A DNA stretch of 62,615 bases from SAR86 cluster bacterium (lineage in GTDB: Bacteria > Pseudomonadota > Gammaproteobacteria > Magnimaribacterales > Magnimaribacteraceae), in contig JAKUUM010000010.1 in NCBI GenBank assembly GCA_022447065.1, forward strand, positions 1 through 62,615, read 5' to 3'. Shown here piece by piece: positions 35,394-45,180 of this stretch. The translations under genes and the position numbers were made by a program. The notes under the pieces were generated by a model. The model had not been told where the DNA came from, ran no database searches, and was given only the letters and a program-made list of their open reading frames with translations. The number at the start of each line of letters is the position of its first letter. Within the stretch, counting starts at the first letter, position 1.

Positions 35394-36460
35394 GTACAAC
35401 CAATAAGATCTTTAGAAACTTTATTTAAAACTTCATATCTTGATTCTAAACTAGGAAGTATCATCAACTTGTTAAGTCCAGCATTAGATAATTCGGAAAT
35501 CCTATTTAATAATTCTTCTTTTGTTCCTATCATGCATGTAGCTTTCAAAATTGAAGGAGTAAGAAATTTTTCTTCTTCTGGAATTACCCAGCAATTATGT
35601 CCGGAATGAATTCTTTGATGCAATTTTTCTTTAGGAAATTTATTTAGCATTGAATTGTAATCTTCCCATATCTCTTTTAGGAAATTGGGAGGAGGGTGTC
35701 CAAAATTTCTCCACTGATCATAAGAATAATGAATAGCTGCCATCGCCATGGGTCCGCATTCCTTTTTTATTCTTTCAGAATCTACCTTTTCGCCTTCCTC
35801 TACAATTGAGATGGCTGTTAAGGCAGTAGTCAAGAATTCATCTCTTTGAATTTTTCTCTTTGAGGCTTTAGCTCCTTCTTCTATCATGTTCCAAAAAATT
35901 TCCATCATATCTGCACTGGTTGGCAGGGTAAGCACTGCTCCATCACCATATTCTCCTGCTAGTCCAAGGGATTTTGGTCCAAATCCAGAAACGTACATGG
36001 GTATAGTTTCTTTAAAGTTTACAAAACCCTTTTCTGGCATGATGTGTATTATAGGTATTTCTTTTTCACCCACTTTCATGATTGACTCTTGTCCTGACAA
36101 CAATGGTTTCACTTCCTTTAAAAATTCTTTAAATTGTTTTATTCTTTGAGGGGGTCTACCCATAACTCTCATGGCTGTGTTGCCTGCTCCCACTCCAAAA
36201 AAAGTCCTTCCCGGGGCAATTTGATTGATAGAAGCTATCCCTGCAGCATGAACTGAAGGTAATCTTGTGCCTGCAATAGCAACACCAGTTCCAATATTTA
36301 TCCTTGAAGTTCGTTCGGCAGCTATTGCAAGAGTTGCATAACAGTCTGACCAGAGCATCTGACTGTCTGCGAACCAAGCATCAGAAAAGCCAAGTTTTTC
36401 AGCTTCGACAACGTAGTCAACATCACTAATTTGAGAAGCAACACAAATGCCAATTTCCAT
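35390..36460 (-). CDS. LLM-class (luciferase-like) flavin-dependent oxidoreductase
   Basis: TIM-barrel enzyme using FMN or F420, 356 residues. AEKLGFSDAWFADSQ at the N-terminus, RINIGTGVAIAGTRLPSVHAA, GRTFFGVGAGNTAMRVMGRPP and VSGFGPKSLGLAGEYGDGAVL are those of the TIGR03854/F420-dependent group that includes methylene-H4MPT reductase-like proteins. The substrate is unknown. It is a single gene convergent with the DadA-like gene; tRNA-Arg lies upstream on the opposite strand. Confidence 0.85.
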   Translation of the reverse strand: MEIGICVASQISDVDYVVEAEKLGFSDAWFADSQMLWSDCYATLAIAAERTSRINIGTGVAIAGTRLPSVHAAGIASINQIAPGRTFFGVGAGNTAMRVMGRPPQRIKQFKEFLKEVKPLLSGQESIMKVGEKEIPIIHIMPEKGFVNFKETIPMYVSGFGPKSLGLAGEYGDGAVLTLPTSADMMEIFWNMIEEGAKASKRKIQRDEFLTTALTAISIVEEGEKVDSERIKKECGPMAMAAIHYSYDQWRNFGHPPPNFLKEIWEDYNSMLNKFPKEKLHQRIHSGHNCWVIPEEEKFLTPSILKATCMIGTKEELLNRISELSNAGLNKLMILPSLESRYEVLNKVSKDLIGCT

Positions 36461-36538
36461 GATTTACGACCTTTAATTTGTTTGTTTAATAATTTTCAGT
36501 TAACTACAGAAGAAGACTTTTTGTCTATAGTTTTATTA

Positions 36539-36544
36539 TATAAT
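36539..36544 (+). promoter_or_regulatory. -10 box of tRNA-Arg
   Basis: A perfect TATAAT at 36539-36544 lies 8 bases upstream of the mature tRNA. No good -35 sequence is found at the expected distance (GACTTT at 36515-36520 is the best, 18-base spacer). Confidence 0.45.
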
Positions 36545-36552
36545 CCGCGCTT

Positions 36553-36630
36553 CTCCTCGTAGCTCAGTTGGATTAGAGCAACTGCCTTCTAAGCAGTGGG
36601 TCGCAGGTTCGAGTCCTGCCGAGGAGGCCA
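36553..36630 (+). tRNA. tRNA-Arg (UCU)
   Basis: Acceptor CTCCTCG/CGAGGAG, D-arm GCTC/GAGC, anticodon stem ACTGC/GCAGT with loop CTTCTAA (anticodon TCT), T-arm GCAGG/CCTGC with TTCGAGT, discriminator G and encoded CCA. It reads AGA/AGG codons, the abundant Arg codons in this AT-rich genome. Confidence 0.95.
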
Positions 36631-36733
36631 CCCTAAATAGAAAAGATTTATAAGAAGTTGATTTAAACTCTTTAGAATATTATATTTTTCCTGTGGTTGA
36701 ACTTTAAATAACTAAAGTTTTAATACAGAATAG

Positions 36734-37003
36734 ATGAGCGCTCTTCATATAAGTATTTACGGTCGGGTTCAGGCTGTAGGTTTTAGGTACTGGTTTAAAA
36801 AACAGGCTGAACAAAAGGGTTTATTGGGCTGGGTTAGAAACGCTTCTGATGGTTCTGTTGAAGCTTTTATTCAGGGTAAAAAAGAAAAAGTAAATGAGTT
36901 ACTTGCTTTGTCTTGGGAAGGCCCTGATCTTGCGGATGTAGAAGATGTTCTCCCTCAGGATTCAAGTGTTGATAAATCAATTACTTCTTTTGTAATATAT
37001 TAG
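36734..37003 (+). CDS. acylphosphatase
   Basis: 89-residue ferredoxin-like enzyme hydrolysing carboxyl-phosphate bonds such as acetyl phosphate. The full signature is present: ISIYGRVQAVGFRYWF with catalytic Arg in GFR, then GWVRNASDGSVEAFIQG with catalytic Asn in WVRN. Normal length. It sits alone between tRNA-Arg and tRNA-His on the same strand. Confidence 0.95.
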   Translation: MSALHISIYGRVQAVGFRYWFKKQAEQKGLLGWVRNASDGSVEAFIQGKKEKVNELLALSWEGPDLADVEDVLPQDSSVDKSITSFVIY

Positions 37004-37039
37004 TTATCTATAATTCTACTTAAATGTAGAAATCCACTT

Positions 37040-37070
37040 TTGAGTTTCGTCTTAATTTAAGTGATAGAAT
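37040..37070 (+). promoter_or_regulatory. possible promoter of tRNA-His
   Basis: TTGAGT (37040-37045) and TAGAAT (37065-37070) are separated by 19 bases, a little long. Transcription would start near 37077, five bases before the tRNA. It may also serve tig. Confidence 0.35.
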
Positions 37071-37081
37071 GCCAAAAAATT

Positions 37082-37158
37082 GGTGGGTGTAGCTCAGTTG
37101 GTAGAGCTCTGGCTTGTGGTGCCAGTGGTCGTGGGTTCGAGCCCCATCACCCACCCCA
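37082..37158 (+). tRNA. tRNA-His (GUG)
   Basis: The encoded G-1 (37082) faces C73, the tRNA-His identity pair. Acceptor GTGGGTG/CACCCAC, D-arm GCTC/GAGC, anticodon stem CTGGC/GCCAG with loop TTGTGGT (anticodon GTG), T-arm with TTCGAGC, encoded CCA. tig begins 21 bases further on. Confidence 0.97.
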
Positions 37159-37179
37159 GTGGTTATCTAGGAAAACTAT

Positions 37180-38481
37180 ATGAAATTCTCTTTTGGAAGT
37201 AAAAATGAAGTCGAACAAAGCTTAACTATTTCTGTTACTGATGAAGAAATAGAAAAACAAGTTAAAACTAAATTAAATTCGGCTCAAAAATCTGTAAAAA
37301 TTAAAGGTTTTAGGCAAGGGAAAGCCCCTCTAAACTTGGTCAAAAAAATGTATGAACCTGAAATAAGACAAGATGTTATCAATGATGCAGTAGTCAAGAA
37401 ATTCTATGAGCAAGTAAAAGAGAAAGACCTTAAACCAGTTGGTAGACCAAACATGATTCCGGAAAGGATAGAAAGAGAAAAAGATGTAATTTACAAGGCA
37501 ACCTTTGAAATTTATCCTGAAATTAAAGTTAACAACTTAAGTCGTTTAAATTATACGAAGACTAAATGTTCAGTAACTAAAGAAGACGTGGAAAAAACAG
37601 TAGATAATATTCGAAAAAGAATGTGCTCTTGGGAACCTAAAGATAAAACATCTTGTTCTGGAGACCAAGTAAAAATTGATTTTACTGGTAAGATTGATGG
37701 CGAAGAATTTGAAGGTAATTCAGCTAAAGATTTTGTAGTAGAAATAGGCTCAAAATCACTGATTCAAGGATTTGAAGAAGGGTTAATAGGTCTCAATAAA
37801 TCTGAAAGCAAGACCCTGAAGCTCAAATTTCCTGAAGATTATGGAAAACCTGATCAGGCAGGCAAGGATGTAAGTTTCGATGTGTTAATTAAAGAAATTC
37901 TGAAACCAGTTTTACCTGAATTAAATGAAGAGTTTTATAAAGACACAGGGATAGTTGCTAAAAATATTAAAGATTTTAAGAAACAAATCGAAACTAAATT
38001 AAAAGAAGATCTAGAAGATATAATAAAAAATAAGTCTAAAGCCAGTATCCTAGAGTCTTTAAGAGAAGCACATGAATTTGACATTCCTAAAGCCCTGATA
38101 GATTCAGAGATTAATAACATGAGGTTAGATGCTGCAAGAAGAGTTGGAACTGAACCTAAGGACTTAAAAGACAATGTATTTCCTAAAGAGATTTTTGAAG
38201 AAGAAGCTGAAAGAAGAGTCAGGGTAGGAATGATATTGAATAAAATCATTGAAGAAAAGGGCTTAAAAGCAGACAGTGAAAGGGTAAAAAAAATTATTGA
38301 AATAAGAGCCTCAATGTTCAAAGAGCCCCAACAAGTGGTTAACTGGTTCTATTCCAATGAAGAACAGCTAAGAAATATAGAATCTATTTCACTTGAAGAG
38401 CAGGTTATTGATATTCTTTTATCTGAGGCTAAAGCCACAGAAAAGGAACTTAGTTATGAGGAATGTGTCACTGGGACATGA
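37180..38481 (+). CDS. tig: trigger factor
   Basis: Ribosome-associated chaperone and prolyl isomerase. The N-terminal ribosome-binding domain carries the signature KIKGFRQGKAPLNLV (around residues 43-57). The FKBP-type PPIase domain lies at about 155-240 (GDQVKIDFTGKIDGEEFEG, LIQGFEEGLIGL, LKFPEDYG). The long helical C-terminal cradle follows. 433 residues matches E. coli Tig. It opens the proteostasis cluster tig-clpP-clpX-lon-hupB-ppiD, and lies only 21 bases after tRNA-His. Confidence 0.97.
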   Translation: MKFSFGSKNEVEQSLTISVTDEEIEKQVKTKLNSAQKSVKIKGFRQGKAPLNLVKKMYEPEIRQDVINDAVVKKFYEQVKEKDLKPVGRPNMIPERIEREKDVIYKATFEIYPEIKVNNLSRLNYTKTKCSVTKEDVEKTVDNIRKRMCSWEPKDKTSCSGDQVKIDFTGKIDGEEFEGNSAKDFVVEIGSKSLIQGFEEGLIGLNKSESKTLKLKFPEDYGKPDQAGKDVSFDVLIKEILKPVLPELNEEFYKDTGIVAKNIKDFKKQIETKLKEDLEDIIKNKSKASILESLREAHEFDIPKALIDSEINNMRLDAARRVGTEPKDLKDNVFPKEIFEEEAERRVRVGMILNKIIEEKGLKADSERVKKIIEIRASMFKEPQQVVNWFYSNEEQLRNIESISLEEQVIDILLSEAKATEKELSYEECVTGT

Positions 38482-38485
38482 ATTA

Positions 38486-38513
38486 CTTGATTTTTTAACG
38501 TTTAACCCAAAAT
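38486..38513 (+). promoter_or_regulatory. candidate sigma-32 promoter of clpP-clpX
   Basis: CTTGATT (38486-38492), a 13-base spacer and CCCAAAAT (38506-38513) resemble the heat-shock consensus CTTGAAA / CCCCATNT. Transcription would start near 38520, about 10 bases before the clpP ATG. clpP is a sigma-32 gene in relatives. Confidence 0.4.
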
Positions 38514-38530
38514 AGGATTTAAAGACTGAT

Positions 38531-39145
38531 ATGAACAAAATAAGGAACCAATCTAAGATTAATCAATTAGTGCCTATGGTTGTGGAACAAACTCCAAGAG
38601 GCGAAAGGGCTTATGATATTTACTCTAGACTCCTTAAGGAAAGAGTAATCTTTTTAACAGGCCCAGTAGGGGACATGGAAGCAAACCTAGTGGTTGCTCA
38701 AATGCTCTATCTGGAAGCTGAGAATCCTGACAAAGATATATCCCTTTACATTAATTCTCCTGGTGGCTCCGTTACTTCCGGTTTGTCAATTTATGACACC
38801 ATACAGTTTATTAAACCAGACGTAAGTACCTTGTGTGTTGGTCAAGCTGCAAGCATGGGTGCAGTTTTATTGGCAGGTGGAGCGAAAGGTAAGAGGCAAG
38901 CTTTACCTAACTCTAGAATTTTAATCCATCAAGTTATGGGAGGGTATCAAGGGCAAGCAAGTGATATAGAGATACATGCTCAAGAAATACTAACGATAAA
39001 AGAAAATTTAAATTCAATTCTTTCTTTTCATACAGGGCAAAAAGTAGATAAAATTGCTAAAGATAGCGATAGAGATAATTTTATGTCTCCAGAACAAGCA
39101 GTTGAATATGGATTAATAGACAAAGTTATGAAAACGAGAACCTAA
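38531..39145 (+). CDS. clpP: ATP-dependent Clp protease proteolytic subunit
   Basis: Serine peptidase forming the tetradecameric chamber for ClpX or ClpA. 204 residues, with [23 protein letters not shown] at the start, [12 protein letters not shown], nucleophile Ser108 in [11 protein letters not shown], His133 in ILIHQ and the Asp region [18 protein letters not shown]. The N-terminal propeptide is short. clpX follows after 9 bases with its own strong Shine-Dalgarno (AAGGAGAGG). Confidence 0.98.
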   Translation: MNKIRNQSKINQLVPMVVEQTPRGERAYDIYSRLLKERVIFLTGPVGDMEANLVVAQMLYLEAENPDKDISLYINSPGGSVTSGLSIYDTIQFIKPDVSTLCVGQAASMGAVLLAGGAKGKRQALPNSRILIHQVMGGYQGQASDIEIHAQEILTIKENLNSILSFHTGQKVDKIAKDSDRDNFMSPEQAVEYGLIDKVMKTRT

Positions 39146-39154
39146 GGAGAGGTT

Positions 39155-40429
39155 ATGGCCGATAGTAAGGGTAATAACAAAGAAAAACTTTTATTTTGTT
39201 CGTTTTGTGGCAAAAATCAAAACGAAGTAAGGAAATTAATCGCTGGCCCTTCTGTTTACATTTGCAATGAATGTGTTGATCTCTGCAACGACATAATTCA
39301 AGAAGAGATTAATGAAACTGCTGAAGAAGTTGAAGAAGAAAGTCTTCTAGTTCCGAAGGATATCAAAGCCATTCTAGACGATTATGTTATTGGTCAAGAA
39401 GAAGCTAAGAAAAACCTTTCGGTAGCAGTTTATAACCACTATAAGAGACTTCGTGAGGAAGCTAAACAAAATAAAGAAGATGATGTAGAACTAACTAAAA
39501 GCAATATTTTATTACTTGGGCCAACTGGATCGGGAAAGACCTTGCTAGCTCAAACTTTAGCTAGATTGCTGGAAGTCCCTTTTACTATAGCTGATGCTAC
39601 TACTTTAACCGAAGCAGGCTACGTGGGTGAGGATGTAGAGAATATTATTCAAAAACTTCTTCAAAAATGTGATTACGACATAGAAAAAGCTCAATTAGGA
39701 ATAGTTTACATAGACGAAATAGATAAAATAGCTAGGAAGTCAGACAATCCATCGATCACTAGAGATGTTTCTGGAGAAGGGGTGCAACAAGCCCTTTTAA
39801 AGCTAATTGAAGGAACTATAGCTTCTGTTCCCCCTCAAGGCGGCAGAAAACACCCTCAACAAGAATTTCTTCAAGTTGATACATCAAACATTCTTTTTAT
39901 CTGTGGAGGCGCTTTTTCAGGCTTAGAAGACATTATTAGGCAAAGAAGCGAGGAAACTGGTATAGGTTTTAGTGCAAAAGTAGAATCAATAAACCGAGTG
40001 GGAAAGTCTGATGAATTAATCAGTCAAGTTCAACCAGAAGATTTGATTAAATACGGCTTAATTCCTGAATTTGTTGGAAGACTCCCAGTTACTTCAACTC
40101 TTAAGGAATTAGATGAAGAATCTCTTGTCAAGATTTTAACTCAACCTAAGAACGCTCTAACCAAGCAATTCAAGCGTCTTTTTGAAATGGAAGGAGTGGA
40201 GTTGGATATAAGAGAAGAAGCGCTTCATGAAATAGCCAAAAAAGCAATGGAAAGAAAAACAGGCGCAAGAGGGCTGAGATCTATTATAGAAAGGGTCTTG
40301 ATGGAAACCATGTATAAAATACCTTCTGAATCTAACTTGCAAAAAGTTGTGGTAGATGCTTATGTGATTAAAGGAGAAACGAGTCCACTTTTAGTTTACG
40401 AGAAAGCCAGAGAGAAAAAGAGTGGTTAA
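39155..40429 (+). CDS. clpX: Clp protease ATPase subunit ClpX
   Basis: AAA+ unfoldase of ClpXP. The N-terminal zinc domain has Cys15, Cys18, Cys37 and Cys40; Walker A GPTGSGKT is at residues 122-129, Walker B at [11 protein letters not shown], then the RKHPQQEF pore region, the ClpP-binding IGFSAKV loop (IGF) and sensor-2 [10 protein letters not shown]. 424 residues, the usual length. Clearly in one operon with clpP, and probably with lon 31 bases downstream. Confidence 0.98.
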   Translation: MADSKGNNKEKLLFCSFCGKNQNEVRKLIAGPSVYICNECVDLCNDIIQEEINETAEEVEEESLLVPKDIKAILDDYVIGQEEAKKNLSVAVYNHYKRLREEAKQNKEDDVELTKSNILLLGPTGSGKTLLAQTLARLLEVPFTIADATTLTEAGYVGEDVENIIQKLLQKCDYDIEKAQLGIVYIDEIDKIARKSDNPSITRDVSGEGVQQALLKLIEGTIASVPPQGGRKHPQQEFLQVDTSNILFICGGAFSGLEDIIRQRSEETGIGFSAKVESINRVGKSDELISQVQPEDLIKYGLIPEFVGRLPVTSTLKELDEESLVKILTQPKNALTKQFKRLFEMEGVELDIREEALHEIAKKAMERKTGARGLRSIIERVLMETMYKIPSESNLQKVVVDAYVIKGETSPLLVYEKAREKKSG

Positions 40430-40460
40430 AACTTATTATTGAAATTAAACATGATTGAAC

Positions 40461-42860
40461 ATGGCAAAGTCTAGGACAGAAAATTTACCCCTTTTACCTT
40501 TAAGAGATGTAATCATATTCCCTTCTGTAGTCACACCTCTTTTTGTAGGGAGAGAAAAATCCATTGTAGCCTTACAAGCTTCTATGGCCGCGGACAAACA
40601 AATAATGCTCGTTGCTCAAAAAGATGCTCAAAAAGATAACCCAACCAAAAAGGATATTTATGAAGTGGGGACAATAGCTACCATTCTTCAATTGATAAAA
40701 CTGCCTGATGGAACCGTGAAAGTTCTTGTTGAAGGAAACCAGAGAGCTAAGATTCTAGAAATAAAAGACTATAAAGATTACTTTGCATCAGATGTATTAA
40801 TTCTAGAAGAAGAAACTGAAACAGAAGAATTAAAAAAATACATCACAAGTTTAAGAAAAAATTTTCAGGAATATGTAAAGATTACTCGGAAGGCTACACC
40901 AGAAGTATTGAGCACCATTAACTCCATAGATTCTTTGAGCAAACTTTCGGATACTTTGGTAGGCCATTTATCAGTTGACCTAAAGGAAAAACAAGAAATT
41001 TTAGAAACCGTTTCCCTCAAACAGCGATCAGAAAAGATCCTATCCCATTTAGCTTCCCAGCTCGACTTAACAAAGGTAGAGAAAAAGATAAGAGGTAGGG
41101 TGAAGAAGCAAATGGAAAAAAGCCAAAAGGAATATTATTTGAATGAGCAAATGAAAGCTCTCAAGAGAGAATTAGGAGAATTAGATGATTCAGAAGAGGC
41201 TGAAGTTCTGGAGAAACAAATTCTGGAAGCTGGCATGTCCAAGGAAGCTCAAGAAAAAGCTCTCAACGAATTACAAAAGTATAAAATGATGTCGCCAATG
41301 TCAGCAGAAGCCTCTGTTGTTCGTGGATATATAGACTGGATGTTAAATATTCCTTGGAAGAAAAAGAGTAGGATTCAGAAAGATCTCTCAAAAGCCAGCG
41401 ATGTCCTAAATGAAGACCACCACGCTCTTGAAGAAGTTAAGGAGAGAATTTTAGAATATCTTGCAGTCCAAAAAAGAGTAAAAAAATTAAAAGGACCAGT
41501 ACTGTGTTTAGTAGGTCCCCCCGGAGTTGGAAAAACTTCTTTGGGAGAATCAATTGCGCGGGCCACCAATCGTAAGTTTATAAGAATGTCTCTAGGGGGA
41601 GTAAGAGATGAAGCTGAAATCAGAGGTCATCGTAGAACCTATATTGGTTCAATGCCAGGTCGGATTTTACAAAAACTTTCTCAGTCTGGAGTAAAAAATC
41701 CTCTCTTTCTTTTAGATGAAGTAGACAAAATGGGAATGGACTTTAGGGGAGATCCAGCCTCTGCGTTGATTGAAGTTTTAGATCCAGAACAAAATCATAC
41801 TTTCAATGATCACTATTTGGAAGTGGATTACGATTTGTCAGATATCATGTTTGTTTGCACGGCTAATACCATGAACATACCACCTGCTTTGTTGGATCGT
41901 ATGGAAGTTATTAGAATTCCAGGCTATACAGAAGATGAAAAAGTGAATATTGCAGATCAATACTTGATCCCCAAGCAGATGAAGAACAATGGGTTGAAAA
42001 GGTCAGAGTTGGAAATTCCTAAGAAGACCATTATTGAATTAATACGTCACTTTAGTAGAGAAGCGGGGGTAAGGCAGTTAGAAAGAGACATAGCTAAAAT
42101 TTGTCGCAAAGTTGTAAAAAATAATACGGAAAAGAAAACTTTAAAAAAACTTAAACTTGGACCCAAAATTCTTGAGGATTATTGTGGGGTGAGAAAATTC
42201 GAGTATGGAGAAACACATGGACAGGACAGGGTAGGTCAAGTTACTGGTTTAGCCTGGACCCAAGTAGGCGGAGAACTGCTAACAATTGAAGCAGCCTGTT
42301 TTGGTGGAAAAGGAAAGATTATAAAAACAGGATCCTTAGGAGACGTAATGCAAGAATCCATACAAGCAGCAATGTCTGTGGTACGTTCAAGAGCAGTATC
42401 TTTAGAGATAGACCCCAGTTTTTATGAGAATCAAGATGTGCACATTCATGTGCCGGAAGGCGCCACACCAAAAGATGGACCAAGTGCAGGAATAGGCATG
42501 TGCACAGCAGTAGCTTCTGTCCTTTCAAAAATACCAGTAAGGGCTGATGTTGCCATGACTGGAGAAATAACTTTAAGAGGTGAAATTTTAAAGATAGGTG
42601 GTTTAAAAGAAAAACTCTTAGCGGCTAGAAGAGGTGGAATAAAAACTGTTTTGATTCCTAAAGGAAATGTTAGAGACTTGAAAGAAGTTCCAGAAAATAT
42701 TAAAGAGGATTTAGAAATTAAGCCTGTGCAATGGATTGATGAAGTTCTTGATATAGTTTTAACTAGGCGACCAGTACCCTGGCAAAAGGAAGAAGATATC
42801 CCTCTTAAAGTTCCTAATAAGAAGAGAGAGACATCTAAGAAGTCTATCGGCACTCACTAA
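40461..42860 (+). CDS. lon: Lon protease
   Basis: ATP-dependent serine protease for misfolded and regulatory proteins, 799 residues. The LON N-terminal domain starts LPLLPLRDVIIFPSVVTPLFVGR. AAA+ Walker A GPPGVGKT begins at residue 352, Walker B at FLLDEVDKMG. The peptidase domain has the Ser675-Lys718 dyad (KDGPSAGIGM, GGLKEKLLAARRGG). The ATG at 40461 gives the usual MAKS-type start; an in-frame TTG two codons earlier is less likely. No clear Shine-Dalgarno is seen. It precedes hupB, as in E. coli. Confidence 0.97.
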   Translation: MAKSRTENLPLLPLRDVIIFPSVVTPLFVGREKSIVALQASMAADKQIMLVAQKDAQKDNPTKKDIYEVGTIATILQLIKLPDGTVKVLVEGNQRAKILEIKDYKDYFASDVLILEEETETEELKKYITSLRKNFQEYVKITRKATPEVLSTINSIDSLSKLSDTLVGHLSVDLKEKQEILETVSLKQRSEKILSHLASQLDLTKVEKKIRGRVKKQMEKSQKEYYLNEQMKALKRELGELDDSEEAEVLEKQILEAGMSKEAQEKALNELQKYKMMSPMSAEASVVRGYIDWMLNIPWKKKSRIQKDLSKASDVLNEDHHALEEVKERILEYLAVQKRVKKLKGPVLCLVGPPGVGKTSLGESIARATNRKFIRMSLGGVRDEAEIRGHRRTYIGSMPGRILQKLSQSGVKNPLFLLDEVDKMGMDFRGDPASALIEVLDPEQNHTFNDHYLEVDYDLSDIMFVCTANTMNIPPALLDRMEVIRIPGYTEDEKVNIADQYLIPKQMKNNGLKRSELEIPKKTIIELIRHFSREAGVRQLERDIAKICRKVVKNNTEKKTLKKLKLGPKILEDYCGVRKFEYGETHGQDRVGQVTGLAWTQVGGELLTIEAACFGGKGKIIKTGSLGDVMQESIQAAMSVVRSRAVSLEIDPSFYENQDVHIHVPEGATPKDGPSAGIGMCTAVASVLSKIPVRADVAMTGEITLRGEILKIGGLKEKLLAARRGGIKTVLIPKGNVRDLKEVPENIKEDLEIKPVQWIDEVLDIVLTRRPVPWQKEEDIPLKVPNKKRETSKKSIGTH

Positions 42861-42878
42861 TTTTTCATCAAAACCTGC

Positions 42879-42907
42879 TTGACAACAGATATTAGGGGAG
42901 TTTTAAT
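42879..42907 (+). promoter_or_regulatory. strong sigma-70 promoter of hupB
   Basis: A perfect TTGACA (42879-42884), the ideal 17-base spacer and TTTAAT (42902-42907) lie in the lon-hupB gap. Transcription would start near 42914, giving a 5' leader of about 50 bases. This is the closest match to consensus noticed in the window and fits an abundant protein. Confidence 0.75.
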
Positions 42908-42917
42908 CTCTAGAACC

Positions 42918-42935
42918 AGTCTGTTTTTTCAGACT
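42918..42935 (+). promoter_or_regulatory. hairpin in the hupB leader
   Basis: AGTCTG (42918-42923), a T6 loop and CAGACT (42930-42935) form a perfect 6-bp hairpin near the 5' end of the predicted hupB mRNA, clear of the GAGGAG ribosome-binding site. It may stabilise the transcript. No T-run follows it, so it is not a terminator. Confidence 0.4.
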
Positions 42936-42963
42936 TAGCTTAACTAGATTCGAGGAGATAAAT

Positions 42964-43233
42964 GTGAATAAAGCCCAGTTAATAGATTCCGTAGCTTCCA
43001 AAGCTGACGTTTCAAAAGCAGAAGCCGGTAGAGCGGTGGACGCAACTTTGAGTGCCATTAGTGGTAGCCTTTCCGGTGGAGAGAATGTTTCCCTTGTAGG
43101 TTTTGGAACCTTTAGTGTTCGTCATAGAGCTGCAAGAATGGGTCGTAATCCCCAAACGGGAGCGGCAATCCATATCAATGCTTCAAAATCTGTAGGGTTT
43201 AAAGCGGGTAAAGCTTTAAAAGAAAGCCTTTAA
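42964..43233 (+). CDS. hupB: DNA-binding protein HU
   Basis: 89-residue histone-like protein that bends and compacts DNA as a dimer. [31 protein letters not shown] is the usual helical start (shown here in part), followed by [18 protein letters not shown] and the beta-arm [12 protein letters not shown]. The start is GTG at 42964, supported by CGAGGAG 7-13 bases upstream; the nearby ATG at 42962 reads directly into a stop. It has its own promoter and terminator, so it is a monocistronic unit between lon and ppiD. Confidence 0.97.
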   Translation: MNKAQLIDSVASKADVSKAEAGRAVDATLSAISGSLSGGENVSLVGFGTFSVRHRAARMGRNPQTGAAIHINASKSVGFKAGKALKESL

Positions 43234-43257
43234 AAGATTTTAAAGAATAAGAAATAG

Positions 43258-43285
43258 AGCGCGCTGTAAAGGCGCGCTTTTTTTT
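43258..43285 (+). terminator. intrinsic terminator of hupB
   Basis: AGCGCGC (43258-43264), loop TGTAAAG, GCGCGCT (43272-43278) and a run of eight T form a perfect 7-bp GC-rich stem, 12 bases before the ppiD start. Confidence 0.92.
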
Positions 43286-43296
43286 CTCCAAAAGGT

Positions 43297-45180
43297 ATGG
43301 CTGGAATTCAAAATATTAGAGACAATCTTGGTAGTCCTTTTGTAAAGATCCTAACAGCGGCAATTATTATCACTTTTGCATTGTTTTTTGGTTGGGGAAC
43401 GGTTTTCTCTACTAGCGATGCAAATACAGTAGCTTCAATAAATGGAAAAAAGATTGATGTGTATGATTTAGATCTTGAAATGGTAAGAGTCCAATCTATT
43501 CTCAATCAAAGGTTTGATGATCCTAACTTTAATGTTGAAGCAGAAATTCTAAAATCCTTAGCATTAAATTCTTTAATTAGGGATTCATTAGTGCTAGATT
43601 TTCTAGAAAGTCATGACGTTGAAGTTTCCAATCTGACAGCTTATAAGCTCCTAGCAAAAAATGAGGCTTTTAAAGAAGAAGGTCAATTCAGCATACAAAA
43701 AGTAGACACTTTTGCCAGACAAAATGGATTCTTGCCAGGGAAATATTTAGAAAGTATAAGAGATGATATCGCTCTAAATTTTTGGAGAGTTGGTCTAAGT
43801 GATAGTTATTTCATAACTTCAAATGAGTTAAATCATAATATTAAGTTGGCCAACCAAACTAGAGACATTACTTTTTTAAAACTTGATAAATCTGAAATGG
43901 AAGAAGATTTAGAAGCAGCTAAGGAAAACGTTCTGGATTTTTACAATCAAAATCCCTCTCTTTTTAAAACTGAAGAAAAAGCCAAAATAAGATTTATTCA
44001 AATATCTTTAGAAGATTTAGGAAATATTGAATCTATCAGCAAAGAGGATGTCGAGCAAGAATATCAAGCTTACCTAGAAACTTTTGATTCTACTATTAGG
44101 CGATATGCTTCTCACCTTATGATTAACATAACCATAGAGAGGCACAAACAAGACGCCATTTCTTTAGCTAATGATTTAAGAAAAAAATTAGAGTCTGGAG
44201 AGAATTTTGAGAGTCTAATTAAAGAATATTCTGAAGATGAAGGAACAAAGAACTCGGATGGGTTTTTAGGAGTTAGTGACGGCAGCGCTTTTTCTCCTGA
44301 ATTCGAATTGGCATTAGAGGGACTTGAAAAGGGGGAAGTCAGCCAACCCATAGTTTTAGAGAGCAGCGTTCACCTTTTGAAATTAACAGATATACAAAAA
44401 CCAACCCCAGAAAAATACAACTTGATACAAGAGAAGCTAAAGGAGAATCTGATTGAGCAAATAGCATATCAAGAATTTACTGACCTATTGGAATTAGCTG
44501 CTGATTTAACATTTTCTTTGGATAACTTAGAGTTATTATCTGAAGAGTTAAAATTGGAAATAAAAACTAAAGATTTCTTTTCTAGGACTGAAGCTGAAGG
44601 TATTTTTAAAGAGAGCATTCTCCTAGACGCCATTTTCAATGATTCGACAATAAAAAAAGGTAACCTAAGTGAGTTAATTGAGATAGACGATCAAAATGCC
44701 ATTATTCTTGAAGTTACTAATTTTCAGGAACAAGAAACAAAAGGTTTTGAAGTTGTTGAAGAGGAAGCTAAGACTAAGTTAATAGATGAGCTATCGAGGG
44801 AAAGATTAGAATCATTGCAATCAAAAATATTAGGTCTATTAGAGCAAGGCTCTTCTCTGGATGATGTTTCTAAAGAAAATAAGATAAAAGTTCAAACTTA
44901 CAAGTCTGTAACTAGAGACTCGTCTCTGTTTACAAGAAATGTTTTATTAGAAATATTTAATGAGCCAAGATCAAACTTGGGAAAATTCTATTCTTCAGTT
45001 TCTTTCGCTAATGGAGATATATTAATCTTCAGATTAGACGGTGTTCAGGATTCTTCCCAAGAATTTGTGGGTGAAGAAAAAGAATCTTTAAAAAATTTCT
45101 TCTTAGCAGAAAGATCAGAATCAGAACTAGCTGATTTACGAATTAATATGCAAGAAGTCGCTTCAGTTGTAATTAATTAA
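43297..45180 (+). CDS. ppiD: periplasmic folding chaperone PpiD
   Basis: Inner-membrane-anchored periplasmic chaperone near the SecYEG translocon. One N-terminal membrane segment (about residues 18-36, after the typical [13 protein letters not shown]), a SurA-N-like chaperone region, one parvulin domain (about 269-368, with YASHLMI and [18 protein letters not shown]), then a helical C-terminal part. 627 residues against 623 in E. coli. The stop overlaps the convergent fabI by 8 bases. The strong hupB terminator immediately upstream means it needs read-through or a promoter close to the hairpin. Confidence 0.93.
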   Translation: MAGIQNIRDNLGSPFVKILTAAIIITFALFFGWGTVFSTSDANTVASINGKKIDVYDLDLEMVRVQSILNQRFDDPNFNVEAEILKSLALNSLIRDSLVLDFLESHDVEVSNLTAYKLLAKNEAFKEEGQFSIQKVDTFARQNGFLPGKYLESIRDDIALNFWRVGLSDSYFITSNELNHNIKLANQTRDITFLKLDKSEMEEDLEAAKENVLDFYNQNPSLFKTEEKAKIRFIQISLEDLGNIESISKEDVEQEYQAYLETFDSTIRRYASHLMINITIERHKQDAISLANDLRKKLESGENFESLIKEYSEDEGTKNSDGFLGVSDGSAFSPEFELALEGLEKGEVSQPIVLESSVHLLKLTDIQKPTPEKYNLIQEKLKENLIEQIAYQEFTDLLELAADLTFSLDNLELLSEELKLEIKTKDFFSRTEAEGIFKESILLDAIFNDSTIKKGNLSELIEIDDQNAIILEVTNFQEQETKGFEVVEEEAKTKLIDELSRERLESLQSKILGLLEQGSSLDDVSKENKIKVQTYKSVTRDSSLFTRNVLLEIFNEPRSNLGKFYSSVSFANGDILIFRLDGVQDSSQEFVGEEKESLKNFFLAERSESELADLRINMQEVASVVIN

